Shown here piece after piece: positions 1 through 6,135 of a DNA stretch of 22,123 bases (position 1 is its first letter; each line of letters begins with the position of its first letter). The stretch spans positions 1 through 22,123 of the forward strand of contig JBMNOD010000057.1 in assembly GCA_050942875.1 (NCBI GenBank), given 5' to 3'. A program made the position numbers and the translations under genes. The stretch comes from JAAZAI01 sp050942875 (GTDB lineage Bacteria; Verrucomicrobiota; Kiritimatiellia; RFP12; UBA3636). The notes below the pieces were generated by a model, which did no database searches, was not told where the DNA came from, and saw only the letters and a list, made by a program, of their open reading frames with translations.

Positions 1-515
1 ATGTAGGCGGCGACGGTCATCAGCGTGCTGTAGTCGGGCGAAAGGAGGATGCTCTTGAAGCGCGATCCCCAGATCGTGCCGCTGTGCTCGTGGCGGTCGT
101 TGTACATCATCGAGAACGTCTCCTTGAGCGTCTTGCAGAACTGCGAAAGGTCGTACATGCGCCGACGGAGCGCCGCCTTGGCATCCAGCACCCTGCCCGC
201 CATGCCCTTCTTCTCCCACAGCTCCCATTCGGTCAGGATGCGGTCCGTCTTCTTCTTGCCGTAGAGCAAACGCATGCGCCGAAAAAGCTCCTGGTCGTCG
301 ACAAGCTGTGGCAACGGCACTTTCACAAGCATGTGGAAGTGGTTGTCCATAAATGCGTAGGCCAGGATGTCGACGCCGGAAAAACCGGCGGCGGCGTTCA
401 TCAGCCACTCCAGGCGGGGCTTCTCCTCGGCGTCGAGCAGGAACCGCTGGCCGGAGATCCGGCTGATGACGTGGTAGATCCCCTCGCCTTTCGCGAGGAC
501 TCGTGGAAGTCTCAT
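1..515 (-). CDS. REP-associated tyrosine transposase (RAYT, Y1/HUH family), 3' end beyond window
   Basis: Reading leftwards from ATG at 513-515, the frame stays open to the window edge (171 codons), so the C-terminus is missing. The protein begins MRLPRVLAKGEGIYHVISR and has the HUH metal-binding motif in DNHFHMLVKVP, followed by an RMRLLYGKKK segment and HEHSGTIWGSRFKSILL. This order is typical of the IS200/IS605-like Y1 transposase domain as found in RAYTs. The family cleaves single-stranded DNA at REP-type hairpins using a Tyr nucleophile and does not carry its own IS ends. The catalytic Tyr would lie in the helix just past TLMTVAAY at the window edge, so I cannot confirm it. A Shine-Dalgarno AGAGGTG sits five bases before the ATG, and a promoter lies at 565-593. 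REP-like GGGACAGACCCC motifs sit about 90 bp upstream of the start. Family assignment is strong; present-day activity is unknown. Confidence 0.9.
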   Translation of the reverse strand, partial: MRLPRVLAKGEGIYHVISRISGQRFLLDAEEKPRLEWLMNAAAGFSGVDILAYAFMDNHFHMLVKVPLPQLVDDQELFRRMRLLYGKKKTDRILTEWELWEKKGMAGRVLDAKAALRRRMYDLSQFCKTLKETFSMMYNDRHEHSGTIWGSRFKSILLSPDYSTLMTVAAY

Positions 516-564
516 GGTGCACCTCTTTCGTTTGGATTTGACGCTTTGGCTGGCGTTTGGCGGC

Positions 565-593
565 AGAATAGCAGATGCGGAGGACGGATGCAA
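565..593 (-). promoter_or_regulatory. sigma70-like promoter for the RAYT gene
   Basis: On the minus strand, TTGCAT (588-593) and TATTCT (565-570) are separated by 17 bases, with TGC directly before the -10 box, making an extended -10. The predicted start near 558 would give a leader of about 43 nt to the RAYT ATG at 515. Confidence 0.6.
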
Positions 594-602
594 GCACAAA
601 AT

Positions 603-644
603 AAGGGACAGACCCCTAAAAACAAGGGACAGACCCCTAAAAAC
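603..644 (+). repeat. Two perfect 21-bp tandem copies of a GGGACAGACCCC-core repeat
   Basis: The units 603-623 and 624-644 are identical and each carries AAGGGACAGACCCCT followed by an A-rich tail. The core is an interrupted inverted repeat (GGG...CCC around ACAGA). The same core recurs at 20675-20687 in inverted orientation and at 21401-21435. Its position next to a RAYT gene fits a REP-like element that the transposase recognises; that link is inferred. Confidence 0.85.
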
Positions 645-765
645 AACGGGGAAAGGGGGCGGGCTGCCTGTTTCCAAGTGCCTATGGGATGCTAGTGAAA
701 AACAAAAACAAGAAACAAGGGACGAGGTGGGGAGCAAAACGGAGATGCGCCCCGCAAATTCCAAT

Positions 766-794
766 TTGACCTTTGTGCCGGTATTTGGCAAAAT
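766..794 (+). promoter_or_regulatory. sigma70-like promoter for the isomerase operon
   Basis: TTGACC (766-771) is followed after 17 bases by CAAAAT (789-794). A start near 801 would give a leader of about 75 nt to the ATG at 877. The -35 box is strong and the -10 box is moderate (four of six consensus bases). Confidence 0.5.
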
Positions 795-876
795 AACGGC
801 TTGTTCAACAAAGTCGAAACATACCCGTCAGGGTGCGCCTCGGCGACTTGACGTTCAACCCAGGAGGAGATTGCAG

Positions 877-1737
877 ATGAAGTCGTTTAAGATCGGCGTG
901 ATCGTTGATTCTTTCCGCTTGCCCCCGCGCGAAGGGGTGTTGGCCGCGAAGGCCGTGGGCGCCGAGGGCATCCAGATCTACGGGGGATCGAAAACGTTCG
1001 CCCCCGAACTGCTCGACAAAACTGCCCGGCGGGATTTCAGAAAGCTCCTCGATGATCAGGATCTCGTGCTTTCCGCGCTCTGCGGCGACATCGGCAACTT
1101 CATGGATCCGGCCAAAAACCCCGAACGCATCGCCCGGTCGAAGACGATCGTGGATCTTGCCGTGGATCTCGGCACGACGGTCGTCACGACGCATATCGGC
1201 AGCATTCCGAACGACGCGTCTTCCTCCATCTACAAGATGCTGCTGGACGTCTGCCGCGATCTCGGCGACTACGCCACGGCCAAGGGCGTGTCGTTCGCCA
1301 TCGAGACGGGACCCGAAACGGCGCGGTCGTTGCGCGATTTCCTCGACACCCTTGGCGTGCCGGGCGTCGGCGTCAACCTCGACCCCGCCAACCTCGTCAT
1401 GGTCTGCCGCGATGATCCCGTCGCCGCCGTCGATACGCTGGCCCCCTACATCGTCCACACCCACGCCAAGGATGGCCGCAACCTGAAGCCGTGCAACCCC
1501 GAGGAGGTTTACGCGGCCTTCGTCGACGGGACCTATCCCGACCTTGAAAAGGCGCTCGGCGGCGTGCCTTTCGTCGAACTGCCGCTTGGCGAGGGCGACG
1601 TGGACTGGAAGCCGTATCTTGCGGCGCTTGCCGCCATCGGCTACAATGGTTTCTTGACCATTGAGCGCGAGGAGGGCGACGACCGTTATGGCGACATTGC
1701 CAAGGGCGTGGAGTTCCTTCGTTCGCTTATCAAGTAA
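877..1737 (+). CDS. Sugar phosphate isomerase/epimerase, xylose-isomerase-like TIM barrel
   Basis: This 286-residue protein matches the usual size of the AP-endonuclease-2 / xylose-isomerase-like TIM-barrel family, whose members isomerise or epimerise sugars using a divalent metal. The expected metal-site residues are present in order: Glu143 in FAIETGPE, Asp169 in NLDPANL, His194/His196 in IVHTHAKDG and Glu263 in LTIEREEG. No signal peptide is seen, so it is probably cytoplasmic. I chose ATG 877 over longer in-frame options because AGGAGGAGA (862-870) lies six bases upstream and homology-like sequence starts at MKSFKIGVIVD. It heads a run with a second member of the same fold starting 37 bp downstream, which suggests consecutive steps in catabolism of an unusual sugar or polyol. 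The substrate cannot be read from sequence. Confidence 0.88.
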   Translation: MKSFKIGVIVDSFRLPPREGVLAAKAVGAEGIQIYGGSKTFAPELLDKTARRDFRKLLDDQDLVLSALCGDIGNFMDPAKNPERIARSKTIVDLAVDLGTTVVTTHIGSIPNDASSSIYKMLLDVCRDLGDYATAKGVSFAIETGPETARSLRDFLDTLGVPGVGVNLDPANLVMVCRDDPVAAVDTLAPYIVHTHAKDGRNLKPCNPEEVYAAFVDGTYPDLEKALGGVPFVELPLGEGDVDWKPYLAALAAIGYNGFLTIEREEGDDRYGDIAKGVEFLRSLIK

Positions 1738-1774
1738 TCGGTAAAACCTCGTAAATTCAAGGGCATTTCAATTC

Positions 1775-2647
1775 ATGAAAATCGGCGTCAGTTCCTACAG
1801 CTTCTCTCGTCTCGTCAACTCCGGTCGGATGACCCAGCTCGACGTGGTCGCCAAGACCCGGGAGATGGGTCTTGATTTCATTGAGTTTGCGGGTCTTTCG
1901 GTGCCCGACGGTGAAACGCTGGAGACGTTCGCCCCCAAGGTGCGCGAGGCTTGCGCCGCCGCGGACCTTCCCATTCTCAACTACACGATCGGCGCCGATT
2001 TCATCAATGGTTCCGGTGGCGACTGGGAGGCGGAGGTCGAGCGGCTCAAGGGCGAGCTGAACGTGGCGAAGGTGCTTGGTGCGACGGGCATGCGCCATGA
2101 TGCCACGCGTGGTTTCCCCGCCGGGCATGTCGGAGCCAAGGGCTTCGACGACGCCTTGCCGACGCTCATCAAGGGTTGCCGCGCCGTTACCGAGATCGCC
2201 GCCGACCTCGGCATTCGCACGATGATCGAGAACCACGGTTTCTTCTGCCAGGACAGCGAGCGCGTCGAGAAGCTCGTCAATGGCGTGAACCATCCGAACT
2301 TCGGCCTCCTTGTTGACATCGGCAACTTCCTTTGCGCCGACGATCCCTCGCTGCTGGCGGTCGGGCGTGTGGCGCCCTACGCCTTCCACGTCCATGCGAA
2401 GGATTTTCATGTCAAGGATGCCAGCCAGCCTGATCCGGGCCGGGGTTGGTTCCGCTCTCGTGGCGGCGCCTACCTGCGCGGTTCGATCATCGGCCACGGC
2501 GACGTGCCGGTGCAGGCCTGTCTCGGCATCCTCAAGCGCGTCGGCTACCGGGGCGCGCTCGCCATCGAATTCGAGGGCCTGGAAGACCCCATCGATGGCA
2601 TTGCCATCTCGTTGGAGAATCTCCGGCGTTTCGACGCTGCAAGCTAA
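1775..2647 (+). CDS. Sugar phosphate isomerase/epimerase, second xylose-isomerase-like TIM barrel
   Basis: This 290-residue protein has the same fold as the preceding gene but only distant similarity to it, so it is not a recent duplicate. It starts MKIGVSSYSFSRLV, a typical first strand of these barrels. Metal-site residues appear as Glu152 (MIENHGFF), Asp181 (LLVDIGNF), His205/His207 (FHVHAKDFH) and Glu265 (AIEFEG). GHGDVPV (240-246) is the common active-site segment before the last helices. Shine-Dalgarno support is modest (AAGGG at 1759-1763, 11 bases from the ATG), so translation may be partly coupled to the upstream gene. The family acts on sugars, inositols or hydroxypyruvate-type substrates; nothing here fixes which. 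Confidence 0.88.
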   Translation: MKIGVSSYSFSRLVNSGRMTQLDVVAKTREMGLDFIEFAGLSVPDGETLETFAPKVREACAAADLPILNYTIGADFINGSGGDWEAEVERLKGELNVAKVLGATGMRHDATRGFPAGHVGAKGFDDALPTLIKGCRAVTEIAADLGIRTMIENHGFFCQDSERVEKLVNGVNHPNFGLLVDIGNFLCADDPSLLAVGRVAPYAFHVHAKDFHVKDASQPDPGRGWFRSRGGAYLRGSIIGHGDVPVQACLGILKRVGYRGALAIEFEGLEDPIDGIAISLENLRRFDAAS

Positions 2648-2670
2648 ACGCACACAAGAGGAGGCCGTCC

Positions 2671-3195
2671 ATGGTGTCGCGCCCCGACAAACCCCTCAAG
2701 CACCCCACCCAGCTTTCTGAAGCCGACGCCGCTCGTGCCGAGGCGACGTTGGCGCATGGCGTGGAGGTGTTCGACGAGGAGATGCTCTCGGAGGTCCTTG
2801 CGGACGAGGAGACTGTCAAAACCAAGGCGGGCCATCTTGGCGACAAGCTTGAAGACGTGAAGCTGCTTTGGCGGTTGCTTGTGGACTACGCCCATGGGAA
2901 CTATCGCGCGCCGTGGCGCCTCATCGCCGCCGTTGGCTTCGCGTTTCTCTATTTGATCCTGCCGATCGACATCATCCCGGATTTTCTTCCTGGCCTTGGC
3001 TACCTCGACGACGCCTCGGTCTTCGGGATGGTGTTGCGCGCCAGTCAGATTGAAATCGCCGCCTACCGCGCGTGGCTTGCCGCTCAAGTGGAAGCCGCCA
3101 AGACGCTTTCCGACACGTCTGCGGCGGAACCTGAGCTGCCTCAGGCCGAGAGACGAGCGATTCCCGTCCCAGGCCGTCCCGGGGAGGATTCATGA
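2671..3195 (+). CDS. YkvA/DUF1232 family membrane protein
   Basis: This is a 174-residue protein. The hallmark DUF1232 segment is at residues 94-114: a hydrophobic stretch running into LPIDIIPDFLPGLGYLDD. A predicted membrane segment covers roughly 84-102. The N-terminal 80 residues are charged and probably cytoplasmic; the tail after 150 is Pro/Glu-rich. ATG 2671 is preceded by AAGAGGAGG (2656-2664) with good spacing, and the longer upstream frame overlaps the isomerase gene, so it is rejected. The stop overlaps the next start (ATGA at 3192-3195), so the two genes are translationally coupled. No biochemical role is established for the family as far as I know; membrane association is the only safe statement. 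Confidence 0.85.
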   Translation: MVSRPDKPLKHPTQLSEADAARAEATLAHGVEVFDEEMLSEVLADEETVKTKAGHLGDKLEDVKLLWRLLVDYAHGNYRAPWRLIAAVGFAFLYLILPIDIIPDFLPGLGYLDDASVFGMVLRASQIEIAAYRAWLAAQVEAAKTLSDTSAAEPELPQAERRAIPVPGRPGEDS

Positions 3196-3806
3196 AACGC
3201 ATGGTTCACAAAGGACGTTTCGTACGCAATCCGCTGGCCCAGAGCGCGTTGAAGAACATCGAACGCTTCGTCGGGGCGATTGTCAACGCGTCTGTCGAGC
3301 CGCATCCCGGCGCCCCGCTGCTTGTTAATCTTGCTGTGGCGATTGAGCATTCGGGCGTCTACCTTGGCGATGGCGAGGTGGCGGAGCTGCATGGCTCGGG
3401 AGGCCTCAGGCGTGTGTCCCTCGATACGTTTCGCGACGGAGAGGACGAGGCGGGCGTGCGAACGGGCGCCTTTGTCTATGCGGCATGCGATCGGCGCACC
3501 GGGCGCGTGCTTGGGAGCGAAGGCGCCGCGCGGATGGCGCGCGCCATTGTTGAAAAAGTGGGCCGACTCGATTATAACATCCTCTTTAACAATTGCCACC
3601 TTTTCACGGCGACGTGCCTGCTTGAGCGTCTGCCGTCGAAGGAGCGCACGGGGATTTTCACGGCAGCGGCGCTCGAGGCGGTTGTCGCCGCCCGCCTCAA
3701 TGCCGGACGTCCCGTCGCTTGGCACCCTGTTTGCGGCTACGATGCCGATCCCGGTTTGCTGCCGCGCAAGTTCGCGCGGCTAGTCAAAAAAGAAATGGCT
3801 CGATAA
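3192..3806 (+). CDS. LRAT-like (permuted NlpC/P60, papain-fold) domain protein
   Basis: This is a 204-residue protein. The first half contains His53 in IEHSGVYLGDG and His67 in AELHGSGG. The second half contains Cys135 in NNCHLFTATC. This His-His-Cys order and the surrounding residues match the LRAT branch of circularly permuted papain-fold enzymes, which are thiol acyltransferases, phospholipases or proteases. No clear signal peptide is present. ATG 3192 overlaps the upstream stop and has GGGGAGGA (3181-3188) just before it; a second in-frame ATG at 3201 is possible. Coupling to the YkvA membrane protein suggests a job at the membrane, perhaps acting on lipid or lipoprotein acyl groups (inference). 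Fold assignment is fairly confident, the substrate unknown. Confidence 0.75.
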   Translation: MKRMVHKGRFVRNPLAQSALKNIERFVGAIVNASVEPHPGAPLLVNLAVAIEHSGVYLGDGEVAELHGSGGLRRVSLDTFRDGEDEAGVRTGAFVYAACDRRTGRVLGSEGAARMARAIVEKVGRLDYNILFNNCHLFTATCLLERLPSKERTGIFTAAALEAVVAARLNAGRPVAWHPVCGYDADPGLLPRKFARLVKKEMAR

Positions 3807-3820
3807 TAAGGAGTAAAAAA

Positions 3821-4447
3821 ATGAAGAAAGTCACAATGATGACAGCACTGGTGGTGAGTTGCTTTTGTGTTGGCGCGGCAATGGCCGAGCCCGAGCAGAA
3901 GAAGCCCGCACCCAGAAATCCACGCATGGAGCGGCGCCAAAACCGCGAAGGTGCGGAAAGGCGAGCGGAAAGACGCGCCGAAATGGCAGCGAACCGCTTC
4001 CGCGGCAAGGTCGTCGCCAAAGACGGCGCCACCGTCACGGTCAAAAACGTCCGGCAGGAGCGGAAGATGACGTTCACGGCCAAGACCGATGCGGCCAAGA
4101 AGATGCTGGATGGCATCGCAGTCGATGATTTCGTCGGCGTCCGCTTCACCAAGGCCGACGAGGGCTTCACGCTCGACGGCATTCGCAAGGTCGAAGGCCG
4201 TCGCCCCGGTGGCCCTGAAGGCGCGCGCGACGAACGCCGCTTGCGCAAGGGCGATGGAGAAGGCAGGAAAGACGCCCCTGCCATGAAGAGCCGCGATGAA
4301 GGCAAGCGGAAGGCCAAGGACGACGCCAAGGCCGAGAAGAAGGCGAAGGGCGAGGGCAAGCAGAAGGCGGATTGCGCCGACTGCCCCAAGGCCAAGCAGA
4401 AAGCGAAAGGCGAGGGCAAGCAGGAGGCGAAGGCCGAGGGCGAGTAG
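3821..4447 (+). CDS. Secreted Lys/Arg/Ala/Glu-rich protein of unknown function
   Basis: This is a 208-residue protein with a clear Sec signal peptide, MKKVTMMTALVVSCFCVGAA ending MA before EPEQKK. Residues about 30-60 are Arg-rich. A compact core at about 60-127 (beginning FRGKVVAKDGATVTVKN) looks like a small beta-barrel of the DUF5666/OB type. The tail from 130 is a highly charged Lys/Ala/Glu/Gly repeat region (KAKGEGKQ repeated) interrupted by one CxxC pair (DCADCPKAK). AAGGAG (3808-3813) sits seven bases before the ATG, and the gene begins 14 bp after the LRAT-like gene. The basic tail could bind anionic surfaces or nucleic acid, and the two Cys could form a disulfide; both are inferences. 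Confidence 0.75.
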   Translation: MKKVTMMTALVVSCFCVGAAMAEPEQKKPAPRNPRMERRQNREGAERRAERRAEMAANRFRGKVVAKDGATVTVKNVRQERKMTFTAKTDAAKKMLDGIAVDDFVGVRFTKADEGFTLDGIRKVEGRRPGGPEGARDERRLRKGDGEGRKDAPAMKSRDEGKRKAKDDAKAEKKAKGEGKQKADCADCPKAKQKAKGEGKQEAKAEGE

Positions 4448-4541
4448 GCTCCTTCTTTTGGGGCAAACTGTTCACGGGTTCGACAAGGCTCGCAACAAAG
4501 TTCTCAAAGGCGCTTCGCCCTTCATCCAGGACACCGCCGGT

Positions 4542-5477
4542 CTATGATGTCAAGTGCCGAGCGAGGCCCACGACGACGGGCATGGTTGCCATTGAGAGCA
4601 TTGTCGAATAGGAGACGATGCCCACGGAAAGAATCGTGTCTTGGTTGAACTTGGTCGAAAACATCGTCGTGAGCGCTGCCGATGGCGCGCTCGCGGCGAT
4701 GATGCAAGCGACGACCAGAGTCGTCTGCCCGTGGAAGCCTGTGAGCAGCAAGACGCCCAGCAGCAGAAGCGGTACGACGATGAGGCGCAGCGCCATCACG
4801 CCATACACCTTGGCGTCGGTCATGACGCTTTTGAGGTTTGCGTCTGCGAGATAGTAGCCGATGATGAGCATCGGCACGGGCGTGTTCAGATTGGCCATCG
4901 CCTGCATCGGCTCCAGCACGATGGCGGGCAGCTTGAACGAGGTTGCGAACAGCGCAATCCCGATGATCACGCTCGTCACGCCGGGGTTGAGGAGCAACTT
5001 GCGGGCGTTGATGCCGCGTGTTTCGCCGCTCATCAGCACGAGCCCGTAGCTCCACACCATCAGGTTGAATACCGCCACGACCGCTGCTCCGTAGAAGACG
5101 CCTTCGTCTCCGAGCAGCGCTTGTTGCAGCGGAAACCCCATGAAGCCCGCGTTTGAGAACACGAGCGCGAAGCGCAGCACCTTCTGCCGCTTGGCGATTG
5201 CATCGTGGACGAGGGTGTGCGCAAAGGCGATGTTGAGGAGATGGTAGGTGACGCCAATGAAAAACGCCAGCGCCAGCCCCCCAAGCATCGAGCGGTTGAA
5301 CTCGCGTTGGAACGACACAATGATGATGCAGGGCGTGACGATGTACAAGACGAGATCCGTCAGCCCGGCCACGGTCTGCGCGTCGAGGATCTTGAGCTTG
5401 TTGCACAGACAGCCCAGCGCGATCAAAATGAAAAGGACGGCCACTTGGTGGCCGACAACGAGCAGGCTTTCAAACAT
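4542..5477 (-). CDS. AEC (auxin efflux carrier) family transporter
   Basis: This 311-residue protein is hydrophobic throughout, with about ten predicted membrane helices, and its length is normal for bacterial AEC proteins. Helix 1 starts FESLLVVGHQVAVLFIL. The family-typical segment FSNAGFMGFPLQQALLGDEG is present near 107-126, and a second-repeat helix contains AASAPSAALTTMFS, as expected for an inverted-repeat transporter. Bacterial relatives export or take up malate, malonate and other organic acids; the substrate here cannot be told. It begins only two bases after the stop of the upstream gene and has no strong Shine-Dalgarno of its own, so it is probably translated by coupling. It converges with the secreted-protein gene ending at 4447. 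The 94-bp gap has no clear terminator. Confidence 0.9.
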   Translation of the reverse strand: MFESLLVVGHQVAVLFILIALGCLCNKLKILDAQTVAGLTDLVLYIVTPCIIIVSFQREFNRSMLGGLALAFFIGVTYHLLNIAFAHTLVHDAIAKRQKVLRFALVFSNAGFMGFPLQQALLGDEGVFYGAAVVAVFNLMVWSYGLVLMSGETRGINARKLLLNPGVTSVIIGIALFATSFKLPAIVLEPMQAMANLNTPVPMLIIGYYLADANLKSVMTDAKVYGVMALRLIVVPLLLLGVLLLTGFHGQTTLVVACIIAASAPSAALTTMFSTKFNQDTILSVGIVSYSTMLSMATMPVVVGLARHLTS

Positions 5478-5479
5478 GG

Positions 5480-6112
5480 CTAGGACACCGCGACCGTCAG
5501 CGCGGCCTCTCCATTGGGATCGCCCTTGCCGATGACTTCAACCCGTTTGCGACCCTTGCCGGTTGGGGCGCTTCGCGTGCGTGTGAGCCGGCTTGGGCTC
5601 GTCAGCGGCAGGGTCAGCACGGTGCCACTCGCGGGCAGGCTGCCGGCATCGAGCACAATCAGCCCTTCGGCGACGGGCGGTCGCTCCTCGCCGGCGAGGG
5701 CGGAGGCGAGGAAGTCGATTGGCGCCGCGAAAATCTTGTCGATATCTTTCGGCACGAGGTCTTCGGCTTTGTCCGCCGCTTCGGCTGCGGCCGCCTTGGC
5801 GATGACGCGCAGGAGCTTCTCGGCGACGGAGTCGGAGAGCGCTTGCGAGATCGTGAGGCGCAGGGCGAAGCGCCCTTCGACGGCGTCTTTGAAGAGGATG
5901 GCGTCGATCCAGTCGTCTGCTTTGAATTCGCAGACGTTCTTGCGGAGCGTGACGATGCGCGCATAGCGCTTCGAGGGCATCCCGTTCCGGGGCCAGATCA
6001 GCTCGGCGGTCACGGCGTGTTGGCTTGTGGATGGTTTTGCGACAGACCCTGCCACAAGCAGGCGAAGACTGCCGATGGCGACTTCGATGTCAATCCGTCT
6101 TGCGGTGGCCAT
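5480..6112 (-). CDS. Conserved-looking protein of unknown function
   Basis: This is a 210-residue protein I do not recognise. It has no signal peptide or membrane helix. The N-terminal 90 residues (MATARRIDIEVAIGSLRLLV onwards) look beta-rich with alternating hydrophobics. Residues about 90-145 form a likely long helix rich in Ala/Lys/Asp (AKAAAAEAADKAEDL). The C-terminus is again beta-like and ends in a basic GKGRKRVEVIGKG patch. Translation is well supported by AAAGGAGC just before the ATG. The gene lies 23 bp after the zinc-finger protein and 2 bp before the transporter, so all three are very likely one transcript from the promoter at 8158-8186. Nothing in the sequence fixes its role. Confidence 0.72.
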   Translation of the reverse strand: MATARRIDIEVAIGSLRLLVAGSVAKPSTSQHAVTAELIWPRNGMPSKRYARIVTLRKNVCEFKADDWIDAILFKDAVEGRFALRLTISQALSDSVAEKLLRVIAKAAAAEAADKAEDLVPKDIDKIFAAPIDFLASALAGEERPPVAEGLIVLDAGSLPASGTVLTLPLTSPSRLTRTRSAPTGKGRKRVEVIGKGDPNGEAALTVAVS

Positions 6113-6135
6113 GGTGAAGCTCCTTTTGAAACGGT

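Larger units (their letters stand above)
516..876. other. Divergent intergenic region between RAYT gene and isomerase operon
   Basis: This 361-bp gap holds the minus-strand RAYT promoter (565-593), a 21-bp tandem repeat with a GGGACAGACCCC core (603-644) and a plus-strand promoter (766-794). A further fragment of the repeat (ACAAGGGAC) is visible near 715-723. I see no coding sequence; the frames that cross it lack ribosome-binding sites and family resemblance. Confidence 0.7.

Noticed and set aside
84..695. A 203-codon plus-strand frame at the left end
   Set aside because: It is antisense to the RAYT gene, which has the HUH motif and a promoter, and it continues into the tandem repeat.
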